Assembly (NCBI RefSeq): GCF_900314615.1
Contig: NZ_OMWA01000027.1
Span: 1-32,656 of the forward strand
DNA length: 32,656 nt
Source: an uncultured Methanobrevibacter sp.
GTDB lineage: Archaea > Methanobacteriota > Methanobacteria > Methanobacteriales > Methanobacteriaceae
Reading direction: 5' to 3'
Both the position numbers and the translations under genes were made by a program. This document shows positions 6,887 to 15,157 of this stretch, piece by piece; positions within the stretch are counted from its first letter, which is position 1, and each line of letters starts with the position of its first letter. The notes below the pieces were generated by a model. It did not search any database, had not been told where the DNA came from, and worked only from the letters and a program-made list of their open reading frames with translations.

Positions 6887-8758
6887 CTATGAACTAACTA
6901 TGTCCAAAGTAATTAATCCATGATTAAACAATAATGTTTTAATCACTTCTTTAATAAATATTTCCAAATTATCCTCTTCAATATCCTCATTTCCAGGCGT
7001 TAGAGAAAAAGCACCAACAGATGGAATTATTAAATCAGATTCATAAAATCTTTGAGTTATATTTCCCGGATAGAGAACATAAGCCCCTTCAGTTTTTAAA
7101 ATAGAATCTTTATATGTGTGCATTTTATAGATATCCCCATCTTTGAAAATATAGTCTTTCTCTTCTTCAGCATCCCTTTTATCTATCTCCTCATCAAGCT
7201 CAGTAGAATTAGTAATTTTTGAGTAAAAATTGCTAATTTCAAGCTCAGAGCGATATTTAGCATCAAAATGAATGTAGTGAGTTTCACCACCAATTGTAAC
7301 AAGCAATGTATAGTCCGGCTTGAAAGCTAGAGAATATGACCTGTATTGTGATTTATCAGAAAATCTCAAGTTATAAAACAAATCAATTTTAATATCCTGA
7401 CCATGTAAATTTAATTTAAAGTGTTTTACAGACTTAACACCTTTTTTAATACCAATAGACCAATTGTCCTTGTTGATTAGAAATACATCTTCAAAACTGA
7501 TTTTATTAATGCTCAAATCATTTAAAACTTTTAATATTTTGAAATAACACCAATATTCATATAATTCAGACAGTTTCTTCTCAAATCCTTTGAATTGGTC
7601 GTTAACCTCATCCCAGCTTAATCTAAATGAAAATTCAAGCATTAAAAAGTAATGGAAAATTTCTCTGTAGCCTTCCTTTTTTTGCAAAATCTGAGAGTTG
7701 AACGGAACATAATCCATTGTAGAGATATGATTAAAGAATTTGGCAGACAAATAATACTCGATTTCATCTCTAAAATAGGATAGCTTATCTTTAATGTATC
7801 CTTCTTTAGAATTGGCACTCAGTTTTTCAACAAGATTTTGTATCAGCTCTAAAAAGTATTTTAAAAATCTGTTTTCAGGAATATCTATAACATCCTCATG
7901 TTTTATTTGGTCAATTTCATAAGGCAAATATCCATTTAGTTTTTTAGCAATTTCCAAATTAGAATCTGATTTAAACAGTTTATTCGGTTTTGTAACTATA
8001 TTTTTTAACGTATTATGATTAACGTTAGATGCAAATGAAATTGGAACTGTTTCTGTGTGATTTTTTAGCTGAGAATGGAGGTTTTTAGAGAGATATTCAA
8101 AAATTGAAGGCAGATTATCCTGCCTGAAGAGATATTCTAAAAACATGAAATCTTCATATAAAGTCTCTTTTTTTCTTGAATCCAGTTCAAATTCCTGATA
8201 TAATGGTGAATTGACTTCAAAAATTAGACTTAATGCCTGCTGGGATAAATCTGCAATCATTGAAGAGTATTGATTGAAATAGTCTATTTTTTTAGATCTT
8301 ACTTCAATCGGGATTTTAATTGAAGAGACCTCATCTTTTTTAATATCTAAAAATGATTTACCAACATAACTTCTAAAGTTTAGAGTTCCAGCAACTTTAT
8401 ATTTGTTATTATCACCCAAATCAAATCGGAATTCTTTAAAATGATTATCATTCATTTTGGTTAAGGAATACAGTACATTATATGTTGCATTAACATCCCT
8501 TGACTCAAATAGTATCTGATATTCAGTTTCTTCTAAAAACATCAGATTTGCGAAATTAGATGTAGGGTTTTGCCAGTACTGAATCGGAGTCAAATTATCT
8601 GGTTCATCAACTAATGGAACATTCTTTAATGTTAGAGAACTTGAAATGTTAATGTCGGATTCTTTTTGAGAAGAATAGTCAATAGAACTAACACTTAAAA
8701 CTCCCATATTGTTTGAATCATCATCTATCAGATTGATAATAACTTTTTGCTCGATCAT
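6887..8758 (-). CDS. McrC-like DUF2357 protein with PD-(D/E)XK nuclease domain, 623 aa
   Basis: This is the probable nuclease partner of the McrB-like protein just upstream (8-base gap). The catalytic core is near the C-terminus: FKPD (D482), then HFDAK (D499, K501), then YKMHTY (544-549), matching the PD-(D/E)XK_7 layout. The preceding 450 residues have the length and helical, charged character of DUF2357 regions. In related type IV restriction systems the GTPase or ATPase ring recognises and moves along modified DNA while this subunit cuts. No clear ribosome binding site is seen before ATG 8758, so expression probably depends on coupling to mcrB. I am confident of the family and less so of the target. 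Confidence 0.8.
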   Translation of the reverse strand: MIEQKVIINLIDDDSNNMGVLSVSSIDYSSQKESDINISSSLTLKNVPLVDEPDNLTPIQYWQNPTSNFANLMFLEETEYQILFESRDVNATYNVLYSLTKMNDNHFKEFRFDLGDNNKYKVAGTLNFRSYVGKSFLDIKKDEVSSIKIPIEVRSKKIDYFNQYSSMIADLSQQALSLIFEVNSPLYQEFELDSRKKETLYEDFMFLEYLFRQDNLPSIFEYLSKNLHSQLKNHTETVPISFASNVNHNTLKNIVTKPNKLFKSDSNLEIAKKLNGYLPYEIDQIKHEDVIDIPENRFLKYFLELIQNLVEKLSANSKEGYIKDKLSYFRDEIEYYLSAKFFNHISTMDYVPFNSQILQKKEGYREIFHYFLMLEFSFRLSWDEVNDQFKGFEKKLSELYEYWCYFKILKVLNDLSINKISFEDVFLINKDNWSIGIKKGVKSVKHFKLNLHGQDIKIDLFYNLRFSDKSQYRSYSLAFKPDYTLLVTIGGETHYIHFDAKYRSELEISNFYSKITNSTELDEEIDKRDAEEEKDYIFKDGDIYKMHTYKDSILKTEGAYVLYPGNITQRFYESDLIIPSVGAFSLTPGNEDIEEDNLEIFIKEVIKTLLFNHGLITLDIVSS

Positions 8759-8766
8759 TTAAATCT

Positions 8767-10554
8767 TTAATTTATAAATGAAACATATCTTTGATCAGAC
8801 AATACTTTAGACATGTTTTGAAGCTTTAATGCTGAAGTATAATATCTACAATTGTCTTTAGTAACGTTAAAGTTCTTAGGATTTTCATTATTGTTTCTCT
8901 CAATCAGACAAAGATTGAATAATTTGGTTAGGACATTGCCAATAGCTTTTTCTGAACCATGGAGTTTAGGAAGTATTTTCTGTTTGATTTGAGCATCAAA
9001 ATACCTTTCCCAGTTATCCCATTCTTCAGGAGAGTTTTCATATCTCCATGAAACAACCATAAATCTTAAAATTTCGTTGATTACTCTAAAACCAAAGTCA
9101 AAGCTTGAATCTTTAAGAGTTTCCTGAAATGCTGTTAGCTCCATGGCTAACTCATGCCATAAATTATCATCACCATAGGAAATTTTAGTGAAAATATCTT
9201 TTAAATCCATAATATTGAAATTTGAAATGTTTGATCCATCCAATGGAGACTGCAAGTATTCAATATCCCCTTCAAAATCATTTGAGTCCAGGCCAGACTC
9301 CATATACTGCGAAGCAGATAACGTGTCAAATTCTATTGTATTTGCCCTGTCAAGCACTTTCGGGGAAAACATATAAGTTGTTTCATCCACATTAACAGTT
9401 CCAATTATGAAAAGATTATCCGGAAGCTTTAATGTCCTGTCTTCACCATACAATGGAATTTCTTCACCGCTTTCAATAGCTGATAGGAAATCTGCAAAAT
9501 ATCTTTCAACATGTGAAAGGTTCATTTCATCCAAAATCAAGAAATATGGATTATCTGAGTCATCCTGAGCTTTGTTTATTAAATCATAAGCGGGAGTTGA
9601 TTGATAATCTTCAGTGATTACATTATAATAACCTACAATGTTTGTGTTATCTGTCCAATTGGCACCAACTGGAACAATAATATATTTTGATGAATCTCCC
9701 TCAAAATCAATTAAATCAGTTTCTTCTTCTTTAAATTTATCACAGTCAAATTTTGGTTTGAAACTATCAAAATCAAAAGTATCTATTTTAAGTTCTACTT
9801 TAACCGGATTTCCAATATTTTCAGCTAAATAATTCTGCAATCGATTATTTGGTTTAAATGATACTCTTGGCATGACTCTAAATTTTGCATCGTATGAAGT
9901 GCCATCTATAATGAAATTGCACTCAACAAAACCATGTTTAAATGGAAGATATTCAAAAAATGCATTGCCCAACATCCATTGCCTATCTTTAGCTGCAGAC
10001 TTATTAGCTTTGAGATTTAGAATAATAGAACCATTAGGATCTTTATAGTCAGATAAAATTTTTTTAATGTTATTGCAATCAATATTCAAATCAACGGTAG
10101 AATTTGAATTTTTTTCGTATAACTCTTTAAAATAAGATTTTAATTGGTCATTTGAATAAAACAACTGAAGTACAACATCAATACTTCCCTCAGCAGGAAT
10201 ATCATCTACAAACATGTCAAATTTTATTTCACATTTATCAATCGGGAAAATCTTTTTAAATTCTGCCTTCGGAAGTGTCCAACCCATATTTTTCCAAGAA
10301 GAGTAATTAGTTTTAGCTTTAACTGTAAAGTATCCTCCATCAGCAGAAATATGCTGAGTATTTCCCTCATCATAGACAAACTGAGCAAATAATTGAGATA
10401 ATTTTGTTTTTCCAGTTCCTGAATTTCCAGTTAATATTTCAAAAGGCTTAACTTTTAAAGATAACAAATAATTTTCTATCAAATCTTTGTCAAAATAATA
10501 TCCTTTTGATATTAAATAATTATAAAATGATACAACTTCTGATTTATTTGACAT
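8767..10554 (-). CDS. McrB-like AAA+ motor with a large duplicated insertion, 595 aa
   Basis: Walker A is GNSGTGKT at 43-50. Walker B is FLILDEMN at 338-345. GTVNVDETTY (385-394) and SPKVLDRAN (397-405) follow as the sensor and arginine-finger region of McrB-type AAA+ proteins. The classic N-terminal recognition domain of E. coli McrB is missing, since Walker A is near the start. Instead, about 230 residues are inserted between Walker A and the GANWTDNTNIVGYYN segment. That insertion contains two similar segments (about 74-160 and 176-258), both ending in a V-x-L-x-I-D pattern. It is the likely target-recognition part. The gene has its own TATA box at 10613-10626 and precedes the DUF2357 nuclease. 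Confidence 0.8.
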   Translation of the reverse strand: MSNKSEVVSFYNYLISKGYYFDKDLIENYLLSLKVKPFEILTGNSGTGKTKLSQLFAQFVYDEGNTQHISADGGYFTVKAKTNYSSWKNMGWTLPKAEFKKIFPIDKCEIKFDMFVDDIPAEGSIDVVLQLFYSNDQLKSYFKELYEKNSNSTVDLNIDCNNIKKILSDYKDPNGSIILNLKANKSAAKDRQWMLGNAFFEYLPFKHGFVECNFIIDGTSYDAKFRVMPRVSFKPNNRLQNYLAENIGNPVKVELKIDTFDFDSFKPKFDCDKFKEEETDLIDFEGDSSKYIIVPVGANWTDNTNIVGYYNVITEDYQSTPAYDLINKAQDDSDNPYFLILDEMNLSHVERYFADFLSAIESGEEIPLYGEDRTLKLPDNLFIIGTVNVDETTYMFSPKVLDRANTIEFDTLSASQYMESGLDSNDFEGDIEYLQSPLDGSNISNFNIMDLKDIFTKISYGDDNLWHELAMELTAFQETLKDSSFDFGFRVINEILRFMVVSWRYENSPEEWDNWERYFDAQIKQKILPKLHGSEKAIGNVLTKLFNLCLIERNNNENPKNFNVTKDNCRYYTSALKLQNMSKVLSDQRYVSFIN

Positions 10555-10612
10555 GATAAAAACCTACCCAAAGCAATTTTATGAAATGACAACAATTTTC
10601 CATAATCAATAC

Positions 10613-10626
10613 AATTTATATATAAC
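10613..10626 (-). promoter_or_regulatory. TATA box for the mcrBC-like operon, overlapping the end of hsdS1
   Basis: The minus-strand GTTATATATAAATT gives an expected start near 10592 and a leader of about 38 bases. The last codons and stop of the upstream hsdS copy (TGT TAT ATA TAA) are the same bases, so that ORF reads straight into this promoter. Confidence 0.55.
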
Positions 10627-11857
10627 ACAATATTAAAAAATGTCGATCGTTAACCAAATTTATGAAATCACAATTTATCTTTGAGACATCGATTTCACCA
10701 GACATTAACTTAGGCAACAATGTATCTCTTAGTTTAGTTAACTTATTTGTCTCAAGTTGATTGCTTTTAATCTCGTTAAATATGTTTTCAAATAATTCTT
10801 TAAATTCATTCAGTTTATTATTTGAAGGAATTAATACTGGAATCTTTTTAACTATTTTTGAATTAATAGCTTTCGCAATTGATGATGTACTTCCTAATTC
10901 TTCATAGTTAAAGTTTTTTAAGTATAAATAAAGATATTCTTTTGATATAGGACTATTTTCATCTAATTTAAAATGAGCAATAGCTTCATTAGTAACCATT
11001 TCTTCAGTTGTGATTCCGAGTCTTCCCACAGTAAGCTTAAAACTTAAAATAACTGTATCTTCTGGAATTAATTTAACATTAAACTTTTCAATAGCTTCTT
11101 CGGTAAGATATTCAGAAGTTTCAAAAACATATGTGCCAGAGTTTCCAAGATCTTTAATTGAAACCCATTTAACACCTTCTTTCTCTGAAAACCACCCTGT
11201 TTCTTTTCGAGGAGGAGTTTTTCCAATAGCTACATCAGAAATTTCGTCAAGAGTTTTATAATACCAATCCACTGGCATTAAACCAAAATCTGAAGTAATT
11301 AACTCATCTTCAGAATAATCATCAAAATTTCGGAATTCATTTTTAAAAACTGCATCCGCAATATAAAGTAAATTTTTATTTATTTCCTCATTTAACTTTA
11401 TTTTATTATTAATTCCTTTAAGTATTTTTGATATTTTACATTGGGTTTCATAATCTTGAATTTCCAAAACCATATTGTTTAAATTATATTGGTTTAATTT
11501 TGGTTGTGCAGAACCTGTTATGTATCCAGAAATATTTGTATTATTCAATAAATAACATAAATAATGAATATCACATTCAGAATTAGTTTTAACAATATGT
11601 GCATGATTATTTACCCAAAATTTGCCTGAAACAACATTAGCAATTGGTTGAGATCTAGAATTTAGATTTTCACCATCTTCAGCTATTAATAAATATTCTC
11701 CATCAAAAATATATTCATCAAGACTATCAATTATTCCTTGAGCACCATAATATGGATATTTTCCTTTTTTAGTTTCTCTTTCAGACGAAGATAATGGTAT
11801 CCGTTCTTTATCAAAATTTATTGTCAATTCAGAAAACTTTCTTAACTCTAAACTCAA
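10616..11857 (-). CDS. hsdS: Type I restriction-modification specificity subunit, copy 1 (orphan), 413 aa
   Basis: The layout is that of HsdS. Target-recognition domain 1 is followed by a central helix with INKNL. Domain 2 begins around DFGLMPVDWYYKTLDEISDVAIGKTPPR, and the conserved helix TKLRDTLLPKLMSGEIDVSK follows. The start is TTG 11857, within the box shared by all hsdS copies. No ribosome binding site is visible. After KINCD the frame runs on for 16 unrelated residues and stops inside the mcrB TATA box, so the natural 3' end has been lost. It lies away from any hsdM on its strand. It is probably a silent donor cassette, although weak expression cannot be excluded. Confidence 0.8.
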   Translation of the reverse strand: MSLELRKFSELTINFDKERIPLSSSERETKKGKYPYYGAQGIIDSLDEYIFDGEYLLIAEDGENLNSRSQPIANVVSGKFWVNNHAHIVKTNSECDIHYLCYLLNNTNISGYITGSAQPKLNQYNLNNMVLEIQDYETQCKISKILKGINNKIKLNEEINKNLLYIADAVFKNEFRNFDDYSEDELITSDFGLMPVDWYYKTLDEISDVAIGKTPPRKETGWFSEKEGVKWVSIKDLGNSGTYVFETSEYLTEEAIEKFNVKLIPEDTVILSFKLTVGRLGITTEEMVTNEAIAHFKLDENSPISKEYLYLYLKNFNYEELGSTSSIAKAINSKIVKKIPVLIPSNNKLNEFKELFENIFNEIKSNQLETNKLTKLRDTLLPKLMSGEIDVSKINCDFINLVNDRHFLILCYI

Positions 11858-11884
11858 ATAAATCTTTCATTAAATTTGAGTTTA
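11848..11884. repeat. Head-to-head pair of hsdS start boxes
   Basis: CTAAACTCAAAT (11848-11859, minus-strand start of hsdS1) faces AATTTGAGTTTA (11873-11884, plus-strand start of the hsdS fragment), 13 bases apart. The same ATTTGAGTTTA core recurs at the starts of hsdS copies 2 (13825-13838) and 3 (17542-17556). An inverted pair this close is what an inversion between start boxes would leave. Confidence 0.6.
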
Positions 11885-12184
11885 AAATTTAAAGATTACA
11901 AAATTGGCGACATTGAGAAGTTGTTTTAGTGGAACTCCATCAATAAAGAAAGATGAATATTAGAATTGAAATATTGGTTGGATAACACTAAAGATTTATC
12001 TTCACATGATGATTTTTATATCTCCAGAGGAGAACGTAACATTTCAGAGGAAGGATTAAATAATTCCAGTGCAAGATTATTTCCAAAAAATACAGTACTA
12101 AGGACATCCAGAGCACCAATTGGAGATGTCGCAATAGCCAATAATGAATCATCAACAAATCAAAAAATTATAACTGAATACTAA
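11876..12184 (+). pseudogene. Decayed hsdS fragment (first target-recognition domain only)
   Basis: It begins at the shared TTG box and reads LSLKFKDYKIGDIEKLF, then breaks. A one-base shift is needed to read SGTPSIKKDEY, where intact HsdS proteins have SGGTPS. Next, TAG and TGA stand where a Trp and a Gly codon are expected. A second shift restores YWLDNTKDLSSHDDFYI and the rest up to a stop at 12184 (TNQKIITEY). Everything after the first recognition domain is absent. At least two frameshifts, two stops and a truncation make it non-functional, though it could still donate sequence. Confidence 0.75.
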
Positions 12185-12230
12185 AACTAACATTTTTAAA
12201 TTAATGCCAAATTGATGTTTCTAAAAAATA

Positions 12231-12240
12231 CTTATAAATA
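12231..12240 (+). promoter_or_regulatory. TATA box for the hsdM2-hsdS2-recombinase operon
   Basis: CTTATAAATA lies about 60 bases before ATG 12298, giving an expected start near 12260-12265. The leader is A/T only and has no clear ribosome binding site. Apart from this box, positions 12185-12297 hold nothing recognisable. Confidence 0.5.
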
Positions 12241-12297
12241 AAATTAATTTAAGAAAAAACATTTACAATATTAAATTTAAAATATTAATTGATAAGT

Positions 12298-13770
12298 ATG
12301 AATGAATCCAAATTTATCGAATTAATTTTTGACACAATAAATGAATTTCAAGGAAAATTAAGTATTGGTGAATATAAAATAATTATATTAAACTTAATTT
12401 TTTTAAAATATGTTTCTGATGAATTTGAAATCAAAAATCAAGAACTTCTCGATGAAGGGATGGGATTTGAAGATGATATTGATGAATATACCTCTGAAAA
12501 TATATTTTATATGCCTCTCAAAGCTCGTTGGGAATTTATTTCTAAAAAAACATATTCTGAAGAGAATGGTTACACTATTGATAATGCAATGAAATTAATT
12601 GAAGATGCCAATCCGCAATTAAAAGGTATTTTTTCAAAAAACTTTGGAAATCCCGAAATAGATAAAAAACATCTAGGAGAACTAATTGATTTATTTAATA
12701 ATATCTCATTCAATGATTACTCCCCAAATGAAAGATTTTGGAGTAACATTTATGAAACATGTCTTTATAGATTCTTCCAAGCTGAAGGTAAAAAATCAAG
12801 CGAATCATACACTCCTATTGGTATAATTAAAGTATTAGTCAATATACTTAAACCAAATGCCGGTCGAGTTTATGACCCTTGTTGTGGTACTGGAGGAATG
12901 TTTATACAACTTGATAAATTCCTTGAAAATCAAAATATTCCTATTCAAAATTTCTCTTTTTACGGTCAAGAAATAAATAATGATCGATGGAAATTATCTA
13001 AATTAAATACCATTATCCATAAGCTTGATGTTGATATAGGAAGTTATTCGAGTGATACCTTAAGGACTGATATACATCCTTTAATAAAAGCAGATTATAT
13101 TTTAGCAAATCCAAAATTTAACATGGACAAATGGGGTTTTGAAGAACTGCAAGATAGTCCGATGTGGAAATATGGAATCCCCCCAAAAGGAAATGCAAAC
13201 TTCGCATGGATACAATATATGATTTATCATTTGTCACCAAAAGGAAAAATTGGATTAGTTCTAGCTAATGGTTCACTATCCTCAAAAGGAAAAATTAGGC
13301 AAGCTATTATTGAAGATGATTTAGTCGAATGTATTGTAGCATTACCTACACAATTATTCTATGCTGGAGGAATACCTGTTTCTCTATGGTTTTTAAATAA
13401 AGCTAAAAAACAAAAAGGTAAGACTTTATTTATTGATGCTAGTAAAATGGGAACTATGGTTTCCCGTAAATTACGTGAACTAACTGATGAGGATATAGAA
13501 TTAATTGCTGATACTTTCACCAAATTTGAAGAAGGAACACTCGATGATGAAAAAGGATTCTGCAAAGTCAGTGATCTAGAAGAAATTAAAAAACACGAAT
13601 TCATATTAACCCCTGGAAGATATGTAGGATTTAAACCAGAAAAAGATGATGGCATACCATTCAAAGAAAAAATGAATAAACTAACTACTGAGCTTTATGA
13701 CTTAATGGACGAGTCTGAAGCACAAAATAAAAAAATAAAGAAGATTTTAAATGAAATTGAATTTAAATAA
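12298..13770 (+). CDS. HsdM paralogue with altered catalytic motif (NPKF), 490 aa
   Basis: It is full length and similar throughout to the other HsdM (17591-19093), especially from about residue 285 on, where DNA identity looks near 87% in the stretch I aligned. The SAM motif DPCCGTGG (193-200) is kept. Two conserved spots are changed. The N6-adenine methylase motif NPPF reads NPKF at 271-274 (codon AAA at 13114). EFYTP reads ESYTP (169-173), next to a changed D-x-L-G-x-T-Y region. Catalysis is therefore doubtful. I take ATG 12298; TTG 12289 is possible. It heads an operon with hsdS2 and the recombinase. It could be a pseudoenzyme, a regulatory subunit or an early-stage pseudogene, but the ORF has no break. 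Confidence 0.8.
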   Translation: MNESKFIELIFDTINEFQGKLSIGEYKIIILNLIFLKYVSDEFEIKNQELLDEGMGFEDDIDEYTSENIFYMPLKARWEFISKKTYSEENGYTIDNAMKLIEDANPQLKGIFSKNFGNPEIDKKHLGELIDLFNNISFNDYSPNERFWSNIYETCLYRFFQAEGKKSSESYTPIGIIKVLVNILKPNAGRVYDPCCGTGGMFIQLDKFLENQNIPIQNFSFYGQEINNDRWKLSKLNTIIHKLDVDIGSYSSDTLRTDIHPLIKADYILANPKFNMDKWGFEELQDSPMWKYGIPPKGNANFAWIQYMIYHLSPKGKIGLVLANGSLSSKGKIRQAIIEDDLVECIVALPTQLFYAGGIPVSLWFLNKAKKQKGKTLFIDASKMGTMVSRKLRELTDEDIELIADTFTKFEEGTLDDEKGFCKVSDLEEIKKHEFILTPGRYVGFKPEKDDGIPFKEKMNKLTTELYDLMDESEAQNKKIKKILNEIEFK

Positions 13771-13824
13771 TTTTTAATTCAGAAGATTTTAATGAGCATA
13801 ATCAATAGTTTTTTAAAGTCGCAC

Positions 13825-13838
13825 AAATTTGAGTTTAG
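13825..13838 (+). repeat. Start box shared by hsdS copies (copy at hsdS2)
   Basis: AAATTTGAGTTTAG contains the TTG start of hsdS2. The matching copy at hsdS3 lies inverted at 17542-17556. The common core in all four hsdS units is ATTTGAGTTTA, after which the coding sequences diverge at once. Confidence 0.6.
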
Positions 13839-15157
13839 TTTATTTAGATGAATTATGTGATTCCATATCTGAAACTTATGATAAAAATACTGAGAATATT
13901 GTATTAATTAATACGTCTGATGTTTTTAACGGTAAAGTTTTAAATCATGAATTTGTTCCAAATAAAGATATTAAAGGACAATTTAAAAAGTTATTTCAAA
14001 AAGGAGACATTTTATATTCAGAAATTAGACCTGCTAATAAACATTATGCTTTTGTCGATTTTGAATCAAAAGATTATGTTGCATCTACAAAACTAATGGT
14101 ATTACGTCCTAAAAAAGAAAAAATAAGATCAAAATATTTATATTATATTTTAAAGAATAAAGATATTGTTAATTTTTTACAAGGTTTGGCCGAATCAAGA
14201 TCAGGAACATTTCCACAAATAACTTTCTCTGAATTATCAACAATTGATATTGATTTACCATCTCTTGAAAATCAAGATATTATTGTAGAAATTATAGATA
14301 CTATTGAATCAAAGATTGAAAATTTAGAAAAGATAAATAAAAATTTACATTTATTATCAAAAAATATTTTTAAATATTACATGGAAGATTTCTGCCCTTT
14401 TTTAGAAAATGGGATGCAAAATTCTGAATTAGGCAATATACCAATAGATTGGAAAGTTCATGATTTTAATTCAATAGCAGATATTTTTAATGGATATTCC
14501 TATAAAGGGAATGAATTACAGCCTTCAAATTCTGCTATGGCAACTATTAAAAATTTTAATCGTGATGGTAGTTTTAGAAGTGATGGATTTAAAGAGATTG
14601 TTTATTCAGAAAAAATTAAAGAACAACATTTTGTTAATGAAAATGATGTTTTAGTGTCTTGTACTGACGTTACTCAAGATGCAGACATTATTGGTAATTG
14701 TGTTTTATTATTGGATAAACGGGGCTACAATGAAGTAATTATGTCTATGGATTTAGTGAAAGTTGAATCTAAAATTCCTGAGATTAATAATTTTTTATTA
14801 GCGGCTATTTTAAAAAGTTATAGATTTAAAATGCATATTTTAGGTTATGTAAATGGCACTACTGTTCTTCATTTGGATAAAAAAGGAATTAAAAAATTTA
14901 GATTAGCATTACCTTCTGATTTATCTATTTTAAAAGATCTTAGCAACATCATGGAACAAATATATAATCAAATTTCAATTAATATGAAAGAGATTAATAA
15001 TTTAACAAAATTACGTGACACTTTACTTCCAAAGTTAATGTCCGGTGAGATTGATGTCTCGAAGATAAATTGTGACATGCCTCCCAAGACACAAGAGAAT
15101 TGTATTAATAATTTTACATCGCTACAACAAAATAAATTAGTAGAGGTGATAATATGA
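13829..15157 (+). CDS. hsdS: Type I restriction-modification specificity subunit, copy 2, 442 aa
   Basis: Two recognition domains are joined by a central helix (KIENLEKINKNLHLLSKNIFKYY) and followed by TKLRDTLLPKLMSGEIDVSK. The start is the shared TTG at 13829. The bases before it (AAAGTCGCACAAA) contain no ribosome binding site, so translation may depend on hsdM2, which ends 58 bases upstream. After KINCD there is a 26-residue tail unlike the other copies. The stop overlaps the recombinase ATG by 4 bases (ATGA). The base composition is more AT-rich than hsdM1 or hsdR. It is probably an alternative specificity that becomes active after inversion. Confidence 0.8.
   Translation: MSLVYLDELCDSISETYDKNTENIVLINTSDVFNGKVLNHEFVPNKDIKGQFKKLFQKGDILYSEIRPANKHYAFVDFESKDYVASTKLMVLRPKKEKIRSKYLYYILKNKDIVNFLQGLAESRSGTFPQITFSELSTIDIDLPSLENQDIIVEIIDTIESKIENLEKINKNLHLLSKNIFKYYMEDFCPFLENGMQNSELGNIPIDWKVHDFNSIADIFNGYSYKGNELQPSNSAMATIKNFNRDGSFRSDGFKEIVYSEKIKEQHFVNENDVLVSCTDVTQDADIIGNCVLLLDKRGYNEVIMSMDLVKVESKIPEINNFLLAAILKSYRFKMHILGYVNGTTVLHLDKKGIKKFRLALPSDLSILKDLSNIMEQIYNQISINMKEINNLTKLRDTLLPKLMSGEIDVSKINCDMPPKTQENCINNFTSLQQNKLVEVII
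14333..14348 (+). repeat. Central 16-bp box shared by the three hsdS copies
   Basis: ATAAATAAAAATTTAC encodes the INKNL part of the central helix. It is identical in hsdS1 (11368-11383, inverted) and hsdS3 (16996-17011, inverted), although the flanking codons differ. It is a possible crossover point for exchanging second recognition domains. Confidence 0.55.
15007..15077 (+). repeat. 3' hsdS repeat, inverted relative to copies in hsdS1 and hsdS3
   Basis: The DNA coding for the LTKLRDTLLPKLMSGEIDVSKINCD helix is shared with hsdS1 (10662-10740) and hsdS3 (16305-16383). Over the last 44 bases the copies differ at only 2-4 positions. All end sharply after AAGATAAATTGTGA, beyond which the three sequences are unrelated. 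This marks the boundary of homology and a likely recombination or gene-conversion tract. Confidence 0.65.

Noticed and set aside
12298..13770. hsdM2 as a plain pseudogene
   Set aside because: The frame is intact over 490 codons and similar to HsdM throughout. Only specific motif residues are changed, so I kept it as a gene with doubtful activity.
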